The notes under the pieces were generated by a model. It searched no databases and had not been told where the DNA came from. It worked only from the letters and a program-made list of their open reading frames with translations. A stretch of DNA of 48,708 nucleotides, taken from positions 1 to 48,708 of the forward strand of contig SOJN01000046.1 of the NCBI GenBank assembly GCA_004376575.1, written 5' to 3'. This document shows positions 27,616-36,034 of this stretch, in pieces. The DNA is from a candidate division TA06 bacterium (lineage in GTDB: Bacteria > Hydrothermota > DG-26 > E44-bin18). The translations under genes were made by a program, and so were the position numbers. Each line of letters starts with the position of its first letter. Within the stretch, counting starts at the first letter, position 1.

Positions 27616-28078
27616 GGATACAGCGGATAAACTTTCGGATGTGACAATAGAGGCTATGAGTGTCCGCGACGTTGATGAGATTGTTGCCATCGAGAAAACT
27701 AGTTTTCCTAGCCCGTGGCCGGCAGATACCTTCATAGAAGATATCAAAAGTAGCCGTTCAGTCTGCTATGTAGCTAGAACAAAAGGCAGACTGGTAGGAT
27801 ACGCTGTTTGCTGGCTGGTTCCCGGTGAACTACACATCGGGAACCTTGCAATAGATGTGCCGCTTCGAAGACAGGGAATCGGTTCAAGGTTGTTGTCCAA
27901 ACTTCTAGGGTTGGCCAGGGAAAAAGGGGTTGAGAGGGTCACGCTTGAGGTCAGGGTATCTAATACGGTGGCAATATCACTCTATCATAAGTTTGGATTC
28001 AAGGATGTTGCAATAATACGCAACTACTACGGGAGTGAGGATGAAGATGCCCTGGTTATGTTACTCCGTACAGGATAG
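27608..28078 (+). CDS. rimI: Ribosomal protein alanine N-acetyltransferase RimI
   Basis: A 156-residue GNAT acetyltransferase. LAIDVPLRRQGIGSRLL supplies the acetyl-CoA pyrophosphate loop (RRQGIG) and EVRVSNTVAISLYHKFGF the C-terminal GNAT motif. RimI acetylates ribosomal protein S18 and related N-termini. The start has AAGGAG upstream inside tsaB and overlaps it by 8 bases. tsaB-rimI is a recurrent bacterial pairing. Confidence 0.92.
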   Translation: MGEDTADKLSDVTIEAMSVRDVDEIVAIEKTSFPSPWPADTFIEDIKSSRSVCYVARTKGRLVGYAVCWLVPGELHIGNLAIDVPLRRQGIGSRLLSKLLGLAREKGVERVTLEVRVSNTVAISLYHKFGFKDVAIIRNYYGSEDEDALVMLLRTG

Positions 28079-28141
28079 TTTTTTGTTTTGACAGGGGACA
28101 GGAGGTGTGCTAGCCTTGTTGTTGTCAGCAGGAGAACGATC

Positions 28142-28984
28142 TTGGTTCATATACCGTGGTTCAAAAGACCGAGAGAGGAACGTAAACCGCAGAAAAGACG
28201 AGAGATCCCTGACGGTCTCTGGATGAAGTGCGACGGCTGCGGTGAGATACTCTATACGAAGGAACTGGAGAGAAACCTCTGGGTCTGTGGAAAATGTGAT
28301 TATCACTTTCGCATAGGCAGCAGGCAGTATGCTCGAATACTTCTGGACAAGGGCGTGCTGGCAGAGATGAATGGGAACCTGGGAAGTGTCGACGTTCTCA
28401 ACTTTCCTGAGTATAGGCGCAAATTGAGGGTCTCAGCAGAGAGGTCTGGGACACCTGAAGCCATAACTTGTGGAGAAGGCACGATAGATGGAAAGCGTGT
28501 TGTTATGGCCATCATGGATTTCAAGTTCATGGGTGGAAGCATGGGCTCGGTGGTGGGCGAGAAAGTGGCGAGGTCTACAAGAGAGGCAAAGAAGAAAAGG
28601 ATTCCTCTTATCATAGTGTGTGCCTCCGGCGGGGCACGGATGCAAGAGGGGATAATATCTCTCATGCAAATGGCGAAGACCTCGGCATCTCTGGCGGAGC
28701 TTTCCAGAGAGGGAATAGCCTATATCAGCGTGCTCACAAATCCTACCACCGCAGGTGTGATGGCCTCTTATGCGTCACTGGGGGACGTTATTGTTGCGGA
28801 GCCCGGAGCATTAATAGGTTTTACCGGGCCGAGGGTGATAATGCAGACGATTGGAGAAGAACTGCCGGAAGGTTTCCAGCGCTCGGAGTTCCTACTCAAG
28901 CACGGGATGATAGACATGATTGTCCACAGAGGAGAATTGAGGCAATTACTGTCCAGACTACTCGACTTCCTTGGAGAACAATAA
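28142..28984 (+). CDS. accD: Acetyl-CoA carboxylase carboxyltransferase subunit beta
   Basis: AccD, 280 residues from a TTG preceded by CAGGAGA. An N-terminal zinc ribbon (CDGCG and CGKCDYHF) precedes the crotonase-like carboxyltransferase domain with GGSMGSVVGEK, CASGGARMQEG, and PTTAGVMASY. It transfers carboxyl from carboxybiotin to acetyl-CoA together with AccA, the first step of fatty acid synthesis. Placement in the same run as birA links the enzyme with its biotinylation. accA is not visible here. Confidence 0.94.
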   Translation: MVHIPWFKRPREERKPQKRREIPDGLWMKCDGCGEILYTKELERNLWVCGKCDYHFRIGSRQYARILLDKGVLAEMNGNLGSVDVLNFPEYRRKLRVSAERSGTPEAITCGEGTIDGKRVVMAIMDFKFMGGSMGSVVGEKVARSTREAKKKRIPLIIVCASGGARMQEGIISLMQMAKTSASLAELSREGIAYISVLTNPTTAGVMASYASLGDVIVAEPGALIGFTGPRVIMQTIGEELPEGFQRSEFLLKHGMIDMIVHRGELRQLLSRLLDFLGEQ

Positions 28985-29064
28985 AGTACACAATCCCGCC
29001 TTTTCGTTCTGTACGCCGGCAGGTGTCTTTCCTTAGAGTCCTGGGAGACTAACAAGCACTAGTG

Positions 29065-30012
29065 ATGTTGTTGAGCAATCGATGGAAAAGTCTCATCAGT
29101 TTCGTCGTACTCATTCCAATAGTTCCTCTGCTGGCCATAGCCTCCACACTCAGTTCACCCCATTTTGTTCTTGAGTTTGAACAGGCGGATGCATCCCTTG
29201 CCTCAAGAATACTCGACTACTCTGAAAGATCCTTTGAACAGGTGAGTGGTCAGTTAGGGCACGCCCCAACAAAAAAGATAAGGATGGTTCTGTGTTCCTC
29301 TGCTGAAACATTCAACGGAATGACTAAGGGTAAGTTTCCGGAATGGAGTGCGGCCTTCGCTATTCCTTCTGAGAATTTGATAATTCTAAAATCGCCCAGA
29401 CTATTGAAGAGGAATGTCAACTTCACTGAGGTAATCACTCACGAAGTCACACACATCATTCTCCATAGCTTTGTGGGAAAAGCTAGGATTCCACGTTGGC
29501 TGGATGAAGGATTCGCAATGTATCAATCAAGAGAGTGGAGGATCGGGAATAGTTGGATTGTCGGAAGAGCAGCCCTTTCAAATTCTCTCCATGACTTGGG
29601 TGACCTTGAAGTCGCATTTCCAAGATCGGAAGACGAAGCTAACCTTGCATACACAGAGTCGTTTTTGGCAGTAGCGTATATCATCCAACAGTTTGGGAAA
29701 CAAGCACTTATCAAGCTACTCCAGGAAGTGGAATCTAGCGGAGACATGGAACAGGCGATGAGAAAAACGATGGGAATTGGATACGAGAGATTCAAAAGAG
29801 ACTGGATGGAGTACACGAAAAGTAGATTCAGCATCACATCTTTTATCTTCAGTCCCGGCATAGTCTGGTCGACAATAATTGTACTGTTTGTCATTGTTTT
29901 CATAACCAAGCATCAACGGAATAGAAGAAGGTTGTTGACCATGGACAGAAACGACTTTTCATTCTACGAAGACGATGATGTATGGTCGAGTACAGATGAA
30001 CATTGGGAGTGA
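29065..30012 (+). CDS. Membrane-anchored gluzincin-like protease (peptidase MA-type)
   Basis: A 315-residue protein. An N-terminal hydrophobic segment (about 10-29) is a signal or anchor. ITHEVTHIILHSF gives HExxH (H126, E127, H130) and WLDEGFAMY the third glutamate ligand, so a zinc protease fold is likely. A second hydrophobic segment sits at about 258-283, followed by a basic and acidic tail. The layout, protease domain outside and short cytoplasmic tail, resembles peptidase MA-like proteins. No substrate is indicated. It ends just before the promoter of the basic protein gene. Confidence 0.82.
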   Translation: MLLSNRWKSLISFVVLIPIVPLLAIASTLSSPHFVLEFEQADASLASRILDYSERSFEQVSGQLGHAPTKKIRMVLCSSAETFNGMTKGKFPEWSAAFAIPSENLIILKSPRLLKRNVNFTEVITHEVTHIILHSFVGKARIPRWLDEGFAMYQSREWRIGNSWIVGRAALSNSLHDLGDLEVAFPRSEDEANLAYTESFLAVAYIIQQFGKQALIKLLQEVESSGDMEQAMRKTMGIGYERFKRDWMEYTKSRFSITSFIFSPGIVWSTIIVLFVIVFITKHQRNRRRLLTMDRNDFSFYEDDDVWSSTDEHWE

Positions 30013-30060
30013 AGGTGTAGAAAAAAAATGAAAAACGTACGTAAAACATGTCATTTCTTG

Positions 30061-30089
30061 TTGACATCATGTAGTGTCTAGTTTATAAT
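30061..30089 (+). promoter_or_regulatory. Consensus sigma70 promoter
   Basis: A perfect TTGACA and perfect TATAAT are separated by exactly 17 bp. An A-rich tract (AAAAAAAATGAAAAACG) upstream could act as an UP element. This is the strongest promoter seen in the window and belongs to the small basic protein gene. Confidence 0.85.
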
Positions 30090-30139
30090 TGTGTTGATTT
30101 GAATGTTGCATATCGAGATGAAAGGAGGTGAGAAGGAAT

Positions 30140-30310
30140 ATGGTAACTAGAAGAAAGAGGAAGACGACAAGAAAGGCTGCCAAGAGAAAGACTACGAAGA
30201 AGAAGGTTACAGGATTAAAGTGTGCAGCTAGAACTGCGGCCGGGAGAAAGTGCAAGAAAACTGCTGCGAAGGGTTCGAGGTACTGCACAGTGCATAAGAA
30301 GAAACGGTAG
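30140..30310 (+). CDS. Small highly basic protein with C-terminal Cys/His motif
   Basis: A 56-residue protein of unusual composition. The N-terminal half is a lysine, arginine and threonine-rich tail (TRRKRKTTRKAAKRKTTKKK). The rest contains C-x9-C-x10-C-x2-H (LKCAA, GRKCKK, RYCTVH), which could bind zinc and resembles the small DUF5763-like CxxH proteins. The start is fixed by AAAGGAGGTGAGAAGG. A consensus promoter and perfect terminator flank it, so it should be an abundant monocistronic product. It looks like a nucleoid or RNA-binding protein comparable to histone H1-like tails; the precise role is not established. Confidence 0.87.
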   Translation: MVTRRKRKTTRKAAKRKTTKKKVTGLKCAARTAAGRKCKKTAAKGSRYCTVHKKKR

Positions 30311-30331
30311 CCGACATGAATTAGATGAGAT

Positions 30332-30370
30332 GCAGTATGCCCGTCACTTTGTGACGGGCATACTGCTTTT
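30332..30370 (+). terminator. Rho-independent terminator
   Basis: A perfect 16-bp stem, GCAGTATGCCCGTCAC against its complement, closes a 3-base TTT loop and is followed by TTTT. It lies 21 bp after the basic protein stop and should terminate that transcript efficiently. Confidence 0.92.
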
Positions 30371-30439
30371 CGGAATGGGTTCGGGATTGATACGTCGCGT
30401 GCAAACTTCCGTTTCCTCAAGGATGGTGCACCCACACCA

Positions 30440-30521
30440 GTCTCCCTCCCTTGAGGGACGGCCTGTCCCGAGTGAAGTCGAGGGGAGAGAATTCGAAGGG
30501 AGTAAGAGGGAGGGTGAGTCA
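30440..30521. repeat. CTCCCTCCCTTGAGGGA inverted repeat, copy 1
   Basis: CTCCCTCCC at the left and GAGGGAGGGTGAG at the right are complementary. The interior has CCTGTCCCGAGTGAAGTCGAGGGG, split here as CCTGTCCCGAGTG and AAGTCGAGGGG. A related block is at 32383-32441. This is probably a dispersed bacterial intergenic repeat. Confidence 0.6.
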
Positions 30522-30557
30522 GCTATGTTTGTGGGAGACGAGCCGGTACTCTAGACT

Positions 30558-31919
30558 ATGTGTAACAAGATTTCCTTTTCGCTCATAAGCCTGGGATGCC
30601 CTAAGGCCCTTGTGGATTCAGAAGTACTCCTGGGGAAAATGGTGAAGAATGGATTTCTCCTGTGCGAGGTGCCCAGCGAGTCTGACATTGCAATAGTCAA
30701 CACTTGTTGTTTTGTTGAAGAAGCAACAAGAGAATCTCATGCAGCGATTGAGGATGTCCTTGCTCTAAAGTTGTCGGGTGCAGTCAAGGGCGTAGTCGTT
30801 TTTGGGTGCATGTCACAACGGTACAAGGAAGGCCTCCTCGTGAAGTACCCCGGATTGGATGCCGTTGTCGGTCTAACCGAAAGGGATGAACTACCGCAGA
30901 TCTGCATGTCCATCCTCTCGGGCCAACTGTCTCCAAGGGTCATAGTCTCGAGGTGTTTTGACAAGGTGCTGGATGGCCGCTCCAGATTGAGAATGACTCC
31001 CAAGCATTATACTTATCTGAAAATCTCAGAAGGCTGTAGCAACAAGTGTGCGTATTGCATAATACCTTCGATCAGAGGACCTATGAGATCAAGGTCCATG
31101 GAGGAGCTACTGATTGAAGCAAGAGAATTGTCCTCAGACGGAACGGTTGAACTAAACCTGATTGCGCAGGATACTGCCGCATACGGACAAGATGTTCACG
31201 GTGCATCAAGGCTTCCTCAGCTCATACACAAACTCTCCGGGATTGAATCAATAAGATGGATAAGGATACTGTATGCTCACCCCGCACACATTTCAGAGGA
31301 ACTTATCAACACCATGGCAACAAATGAAAAAGTTGTCAAATACATTGATGTTCCCATACAGCATGCGTGTGACACCATTCTCGACAGGATGAAGAGATTG
31401 ATAGACAGGAATGGTCTGTCCAGTCTCGTGTCTCTTATGAAAGAAAAGATAGAAGGTCTTGTGCTAAGAACAACAATCATGGTTGGATTTCCCGGTGAGA
31501 CGGAAGAGAATTTCAAAGAGGTTTTGGATTTCACAAGAAAGATACAGTTTGATCGACTTGGTGTTTTCCGCTACTCAAAAGAAGAGGGAACAGAGGCTTT
31601 CGATCTTCCAGATCAGGTGGGCGAGGATCTGAAGATGAAGAGATTTGAGTTGCTAATGAAGACTCAGCAAGAAATAGCATTCAAGAAGAACAAGGAGCTC
31701 GTGGGAAAGATTGTAAAAGCAATTGTAGATGAAAAATGCAAAAAGGGGGGATTTGCGTGGGTGGGAAGAACATATGGCGATGCGCCTGAGATTGATAATC
31801 GGGTATACTTTGATGACAAATCGCTTACCCCAGGGACAATTCTGGATGCGAAAATAATTACTGCAGACGGTTATGACCTTATTGCCGAACCCACTCACGA
31901 AGGACTAAAACGAAAATAG
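30558..31919 (+). CDS. rimO: Ribosomal protein S12 methylthiotransferase RimO
   Basis: A 453-residue methylthiotransferase. The N-terminal UPF0004 domain has cysteines in SLGCPKALVDSE, NTCCFVEEA and FGCMSQRY for the auxiliary cluster. The radical SAM motif is CSNKCAYC within SEGCSNKCAYCIIPSIRGP. A TRAM-like domain starts near residue 380. SLGCPKALVDSE and ISEGCSNKCAYC patterns match RimO rather than MiaB. It methylthiolates the conserved Asp of ribosomal protein S12. The start is the ATG close to the preceding intergenic repeat; a promoter is not obvious. Confidence 0.95.
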   Translation: MCNKISFSLISLGCPKALVDSEVLLGKMVKNGFLLCEVPSESDIAIVNTCCFVEEATRESHAAIEDVLALKLSGAVKGVVVFGCMSQRYKEGLLVKYPGLDAVVGLTERDELPQICMSILSGQLSPRVIVSRCFDKVLDGRSRLRMTPKHYTYLKISEGCSNKCAYCIIPSIRGPMRSRSMEELLIEARELSSDGTVELNLIAQDTAAYGQDVHGASRLPQLIHKLSGIESIRWIRILYAHPAHISEELINTMATNEKVVKYIDVPIQHACDTILDRMKRLIDRNGLSSLVSLMKEKIEGLVLRTTIMVGFPGETEENFKEVLDFTRKIQFDRLGVFRYSKEEGTEAFDLPDQVGEDLKMKRFELLMKTQQEIAFKKNKELVGKIVKAIVDEKCKKGGFAWVGRTYGDAPEIDNRVYFDDKSLTPGTILDAKIITADGYDLIAEPTHEGLKRK

Positions 31920-31952
31920 AAAATCGAAATCCTGTCACAAGGAGGAGAACCG

Positions 31953-32306
31953 ATGAAAGTTATTCATTTCCAGGATGCGGAAAGTTATGAACCTGAGAAG
32001 GATTGGAAACGCGTGAGTCTTTGTGCCGAGGACGACATTTCGATAGAGCACATTGTCAAGCCGCCCGGTCACGCGTCCCCTCGACACGAACATCCGAGCG
32101 CACAGGTTCTAATTGTGTTGCATGGTAAGCTTGTCATCGATACGGATGGTGACGGGGAGCAAGAACTCGGCGAGGGTGATGCCGCCTACATCCCCGGGAA
32201 CGAGCCACACGTCGTAAGGAATCCCCTTAACCATGCATCGACCGGTCTTGATATATTCGTTCCCGGCCGATCATTTGACTTCTGGTTGAAACGAAAACAG
32301 GTCTAA
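31953..32306 (+). CDS. Single-domain cupin protein
   Basis: A 117-residue cupin. The two motifs are visible: motif 1 as PGHASPRHEHPSAQVLIVLHGKL and motif 2 as EGDAAYIPGNEPHVV. H, H, E/Q-type and H metal-ligand positions are mostly kept, so it can bind a divalent metal. The start has AAGGAGGAGAACCG upstream. It may follow rimO on the same transcript (33 bp gap). Cupins are functionally diverse, so the reaction is not assigned. Confidence 0.85.
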   Translation: MKVIHFQDAESYEPEKDWKRVSLCAEDDISIEHIVKPPGHASPRHEHPSAQVLIVLHGKLVIDTDGDGEQELGEGDAAYIPGNEPHVVRNPLNHASTGLDIFVPGRSFDFWLKRKQV

Positions 32307-32382
32307 GGGCCAGCAACGCAGTGCTTGCCCGCCCGAGCCGTCCCACGGTCCCCCGCTCCACGGGGTCCCCATGCTTATTCAA

Positions 32383-32441
32383 TCTCCTCTCCCTTGAGGG
32401 ACGCCTTACCTTTACCTTCCCCTCCCTTCAGGGAGGGTGAG
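32383..32441. repeat. CTCCCTTGAGGGA inverted repeat, copy 2
   Basis: CTCTCCCTTGAGGGACG and CTCCCTTCAGGGAGGGTGAGT resemble the block at 30440-30521. The arms can pair, so a hairpin can form here as well. Confidence 0.55.
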
Positions 32442-32500
32442 TGAACGAAGAACGAATGACAAACTCCTCTCTTCCTCACCCTGACGAGCACACTCCGCTT

Positions 32501-32605
32501 GTCATTGCGAGAAGCCCGACAGGGCGACGAAGCAATCCAGATGGAGAGAGGACTAAGGAGGGTCATTGCTAGCCCAGCCCCAGGCTGGGCGTAGCAATCT
32601 AGATG
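32501..32605. repeat. Two GTCATTGC...GCAATC palindromic units
   Basis: Two units (32501-32543 and 32562-32605) share GTCATTGC at one end and GCAATCnAGATG at the other. The inner stems differ but both pair: GCCC with GGGC in the first, GCCCAGCC with GGCTGGGC in the second. Similar CATTGCGAG...GCAATC palindromes are scattered in many bacterial genomes. Confidence 0.75.
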
Positions 32606-32647
32606 AGCGGAGGTTGAATGACGTTCTCACAAGTTCGCAAGGCCGTA

Positions 32648-32721
32648 CTTTTCTCTTGACCTAAGCCACACAATTGCATAGAATTCTGTTGGGGAGTGGC
32701 AATTCCGTCGTCTTTGAGGAC
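32648..32721 (-). repeat. Island repeat (about 75 bp), copy 1
   Basis: Read on the minus strand it gives CCTCAAAGACGACGGAATT, then CCACT, AACAGAATTCTATGC and GGTCAAGAG. This follows the order of the copy at 37291. The repeat has seven recognisable copies in this window, all downstream of 32.6 kb. Confidence 0.7.
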
Positions 32722-32855
32722 AAAATGCGATGCCCCACGAAGCTAGGTAGAGTGTAACCAGACGAAGCCACCGAAGGCGGAGGCTGGCGAAGTGGGGCAG
32801 TCAAGCAAAGCCTGACGGAGCCAAAAGAGGTGAAGTCAGGGGAGACGTAGTCGGG

Positions 32856-32904
32856 TCAGAAAGTCGAAAGTCCTTCGAGTATTCGAAGGGTCATGCACCG
32901 TTCC
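32856..32904. repeat. Hairpin plus GCACCGT composite, copy 1
   Basis: TCAGAAAGTCGAAAG is followed by TCCTTCGAGTATTCGAAGGG, a self-complementary hairpin, then by GCACCGTTCC. The same order occurs at 36368-36417. It lies just upstream of a lipoprotein gene. Confidence 0.65.
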
Positions 32905-32923
32905 TAAGGAATAGGAGGCAAAA

Positions 32924-33283
32924 ATGAAATCTTTGGTACTATTAATGATCGTAGTTCTCATCATTAGCGGCTGTTCTTCGGCGACAAGGCCACCTGGACA
33001 AGTCGTTGCATCGAAGAATAATTTTGAAAATGGGGTAAAACAGTATGAGCGAGGGCACATCAAACAAGCAATTCACCAATTCGAGAAGGCCATCGAAAAA
33101 AACCCCGCTAACTTCAAAGCATATTTCTACTTAGGTCTCTGCCATAAACAGAAAGGCACACCGAAGGCAGCCCTTAAGAATTTTCAAAAGGCCATTGACC
33201 TTAATCGCAATGATCAATCCTGGGTCACAAAGGTGAAGGCAGAGATGGAGGCGCCTGGTCGGAAAAAAGGAAAGAAAAAGTAG
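32924..33283 (+). CDS. Small TPR lipoprotein
   Basis: A 119-residue protein. An N-terminal lipobox (IISGCSS at residues 13-19) predicts a lipid-anchored signal peptide. The rest holds about two TPR units (GVKQYERGHIKQAIHQFEKAI, AYFYLGLCHKQKGTPKAALKNF) and a lysine-rich tail. The start is fixed by GGAATAGGAGGCAAAA. TPRs bind partner proteins; which one is unknown. It sits between repeats at the start of the repeat-rich region. Confidence 0.87.
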   Translation: MKSLVLLMIVVLIISGCSSATRPPGQVVASKNNFENGVKQYERGHIKQAIHQFEKAIEKNPANFKAYFYLGLCHKQKGTPKAALKNFQKAIDLNRNDQSWVTKVKAEMEAPGRKKGKKK

Positions 33284-33678
33284 TTCGCTTTACCTATAAC
33301 GAATGTTCGGTGCCAGGCTTTACATTTTTACATTTCGGCCGGTGCCCGTCGCTAGCCCCAGCTTTCACAAGGTTTTCCGGGGAGTGCACTAGTGAGCTTG
33401 GGACCAGTTTAGCCAATTCTGTTTACATTTTGCCGCAGTAGTCGATAGCGCCTTTATCCCCATACTTGTCCAAAACACAGCAACCTGGTGCTTGTCCCCA
33501 CGCCCTAGAATGAATTGGGGACGGTGCCCCTCGACGGTGCTCGGGATTTTCTACGTGATATTCTGACAAAATGGCTTCGACTTCCCTGGCAGGGAATTCA
33601 AGTTGACACGTTGAGTTGGGGTTTGTATCATCGTGCCGGGTTGCGGCTGGTCATTAATCAACGGGCGAGGAAAATCAC
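33284..33678. other. Intergenic region with a REP copy
   Basis: No coding region is supported. GGGGACGGTGC occurs at 33517-33527, followed by CCCCTCGAC. The stretch CCTGGCAGGGAATTC is locally palindromic. Confidence 0.5.
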
Positions 33679-34041
33679 ATGGGAAAGATTAATTGCAGAA
33701 TAGGTGAGATAAATGTTGTATGCACCGATGCTGAGAAATCTCTCAGATTTTATCGAGACATTCTTGGATTTGAAGTTCTTGGGGAAGACGGAGGTTGTTG
33801 GCATCTTGCCTGTGGAGAGACGAAATTCCTACTTCTACCATTTGCGGGCAGTCCTCGCAAACCGCCGAAGTACTGCGCAGAGGCATCCTTTTCGGTTGAT
33901 TTGCTAGTGTCAGATTTACAGGCAACTAAGAAGTTCTTCGAATCAGAAGGAGTAGATTTTGTTAAAGAAGTTTCCCCAAATGAAGAGAGATTCTTCATAC
34001 GAGATCCTGATGGATTGGTGCTTGAAATAATCCAATCATAA
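33679..34041 (+). CDS. VOC-family (glyoxalase/bleomycin resistance) protein
   Basis: A 120-residue vicinal oxygen chelate protein. Two beta-alpha-beta-beta-beta modules are visible: INVVCTDAEKSLRFYRDILGFE and FSVDLLVSDLQATKKFFESEGV, ending in RFFIRDPDGLVLEIIQ. The DPDG-E tail is typical and E116-like residues often bind metal. It may act as an isomerase, dioxygenase or resistance protein. The start has GGCGAGGAAAATCAC upstream. Confidence 0.85.
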   Translation: MGKINCRIGEINVVCTDAEKSLRFYRDILGFEVLGEDGGCWHLACGETKFLLLPFAGSPRKPPKYCAEASFSVDLLVSDLQATKKFFESEGVDFVKEVSPNEERFFIRDPDGLVLEIIQS

Positions 34042-34101
34042 CCACCGTATGGGTGAAAACGCATCATTTGAGGTTTGACCCCAAATATGATCCAAATAAG
34101 T

Positions 34102-35244
34102 TTATGATTTGTTTTCAATCCATTTTACCATTACATCAAGCGCAAGACCTATGTTTCCTATCTGACAATGATTTTGGGCTTGTTCTTCCTTTGTGAAAAC
34201 CCTGGCGGTCACAGATTTGGCATTGGTTAATGCTTTCACCTGCATGTCATGCATCTTAAAAGGAATAAAATGATCATCTCTTCCAGTAAGAATCAGAACA
34301 TCTTGTTTTACCAGATCTGAATGAAGATTTCTCTCATTAAGCTGTAACCAGACTTCGAATGCGTCCGCAGGTGTCTCTTTCTTTGTGATATACATTAGAT
34401 TACTGGTCATCCATGCTTCCATTCCTTTTCCCTTTTTGATTGTCTTCATTGCCATGTTATTTGTAAGATTCCTGAGATATTTGAAGAACCACAAATGCAT
34501 CTTTCGAAATACAACATTCATACTTTGCATATAATCAAATGCAATGCTTGAAGCAATCACTCTATTTATTCGTTGTTCAAATGCTGCGGCTCTGAAGCAA
34601 AACCATCCACCCATTGATACTCCAAGCCAGGTGACATTATTCTGCTTGAAATAATCCAAAACCGCTTTGGCAGGTTTCTCCCATTCATAATCTAACGCAA
34701 GTTCGTATTTTTTGCGGGCAGCGCCCTGCCCAGGACCTTCAAAAGCAATCACCTCATAACCATGGTCTGAAAAATATCTCATCCAGGAGTAGAACTCCTC
34801 GATGAAGGAATCAAATCCCCCATGCATGATTATGGTACTTTTCTTCCTTCCACTCGCGGGAGGCATTTTCATTGCCGGTAGAAATGCATTGTCATAGGGC
34901 ACTTTGAATCTTTCAATTTCATCTTTTTGAAAAACCCTGTAAAAAAGGTCTGTGAACTTATCATACAGCAATTCCTTGTCTGGATCTCCTGGAGTCACAT
35001 AGAACTCAGCTGCCCGGTAATAAAAGGCGGCGTTCATAAGCCTCTCTTCAGAAACGGCTTTTTCCGCCAGTCTCAGCATTTCCGTTTTCCATTCCCCAAA
35101 CGAATTTATCTTCTGACCCGCTTCTTTCATATCCTCAAACCTGGCGTATCCAAGGGAGTACCAACGATTTAGCTGGAAATTGTAGAGTTGGTCTTTATGG
35201 AACTGATGGTATCCGACCGGGAATGTGAACTTGTGTTTAGCCAT
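34102..35244 (-). CDS. Alpha/beta hydrolase with helical N-terminal domain
   Basis: A protein of about 380 residues in the esterase/FrsA-like branch of the alpha/beta-hydrolase fold. The nucleophile elbow is LGVSMGGWFC, the acid is expected in LTGRDDHFIP and the histidine in AQNHCQIGN. HGGFDSFIEEF marks the oxyanion region. The N-terminal 110 residues are helical with RAAEFY-type motif as in 2,6-dihydropseudooxynicotine hydrolase-like proteins. It is more AT-rich than its neighbours and stands alone, suggesting recent acquisition. GTG two codons upstream is an alternative start. Confidence 0.87.
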   Translation of the reverse strand: MAKHKFTFPVGYHQFHKDQLYNFQLNRWYSLGYARFEDMKEAGQKINSFGEWKTEMLRLAEKAVSEERLMNAAFYYRAAEFYVTPGDPDKELLYDKFTDLFYRVFQKDEIERFKVPYDNAFLPAMKMPPASGRKKSTIIMHGGFDSFIEEFYSWMRYFSDHGYEVIAFEGPGQGAARKKYELALDYEWEKPAKAVLDYFKQNNVTWLGVSMGGWFCFRAAAFEQRINRVIASSIAFDYMQSMNVVFRKMHLWFFKYLRNLTNNMAMKTIKKGKGMEAWMTSNLMYITKKETPADAFEVWLQLNERNLHSDLVKQDVLILTGRDDHFIPFKMHDMQVKALTNAKSVTARVFTKEEQAQNHCQIGNIGLALDVMVKWIENKS

Positions 35245-35317
35245 ATTCACTACTTCAGTTTATTAGGTATGCAATGATGGAATTGAGAATTCATTCAGCA
35301 CCGTGTGAAGGCCATTT

Positions 35318-35341
35318 TGTCAAATGTCAAGCACCGTCCCC
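35318..35341 (-). repeat. REP copy (RAYT-type), full length
   Basis: AAATGTCAAGCACCGTCCCC, the reverse complement of the GGGGACGGTGCTTGACATTT unit that brackets the transposase at 40.7 kb. Confidence 0.75.
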
Positions 35342-35412
35342 AGGCTGAGTGGGTAAGTATCTGAAACACAGCTACATGGAAACACACACTAATATGCTAA
35401 GAGGGCGAAATG

Positions 35413-35434
35413 TCAAATGTCAAGCACCGTCCCC
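35413..35434 (-). repeat. REP copy (RAYT-type), full length
   Basis: A second AAATGTCAAGCACCGTCCCC unit, same orientation, about 90 bp after the preceding copy. Confidence 0.75.
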
Positions 35435-35536
35435 AATCCCCACTCTGGAAAAGGGAACGGAGAGGCTGGGACCGCCTACGCTTCCCACCGGCGAATCCGC
35501 AACCTCCAGCTTCGTCGGTCAAGATTCGACCCCTTT

Positions 35537-35788
35537 TCAGAGAAGCCTTTTCTTCATAAAAGCCCTCCCCGAAGAGCTCTTCAAGTATTTCTCGAAATCG
35601 GTTGCCTTCCTCTTCTCGCTGAATACCACATAAGTTAACAGTTCCCAGGGAACGTATCTCTTGGTATGCATCTGAGAGCCCGAATTGTGTTCTGCAATCC
35701 TCCGATCGACATCGGTTGTCAAGCCCATATATGTTCTGTCGGGATCACCAATAGCCCTTAATATGTACACGTAATACTTGTCAGACAC
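35537..35788 (-). CDS. Small GIY-YIG nuclease-domain protein
   Basis: A compact GIY-YIG protein of 83 residues from an internal GTG. YYVYILRAIG and TYMGLTTDVDRRIAEHNSG are the N-terminal core, followed by WELLTYVVFSEKRKATDFEKYLK. The YvG rather than YIG spelling and length fit the UPF0213/YhbQ-like proteins. The full frame continues further upstream but is low-complexity and probably not translated. Members are structure-specific or mismatch-like nucleases by fold, but biochemical roles vary. It lies in the repeat-rich area. Confidence 0.75.
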   Translation of the reverse strand: MSDKYYVYILRAIGDPDRTYMGLTTDVDRRIAEHNSGSQMHTKRYVPWELLTYVVFSEKRKATDFEKYLKSSSGRAFMKKRLL

Positions 35789-35944
35789 TTGAAATACTCG
35801 ATCGCAGCAGCGATGCACACAATCCAGCCGGACAGGCCGCACAGACGGTGAGCAAGGCACCATAGAACTGGCGGAAGACGGGCTTGTCCGTCGTAGCCTT
35901 GCCAATTGACTGAAAACGTCTCACCAAGTTTAGGCGAAGACGGA

Positions 35945-36034
35945 CGGAGAGGCTGGGATTCGAACCCAGGGTGAGGTATTATCCCCACAACCGCTTAGCA
36001 GGCGGCTGCCTTCGTCCAGCTCGGCCACCTCTCC
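35945..36034 (-). tRNA. tRNA-Ser (anticodon GCT)
   Basis: A 90-base cloverleaf on the reverse strand. GGAGAGG pairs with CCTCTCC, the D arm has TGGCCGAGCTGG, the anticodon arm is GCCGC-CTGCTAA-GCGGT, a long variable arm is typical of tRNA-Ser, and the T arm has GGGTTCGAATCCC. GCT decodes AGC and AGT. CCA is not encoded. Confidence 0.96.

Noticed and set aside
32500-32606. A CRISPR array was considered because of two similar units.
   Set aside because: Only two units occur, they are palindromic with different inner parts, and there is no spacer pattern or cas gene.
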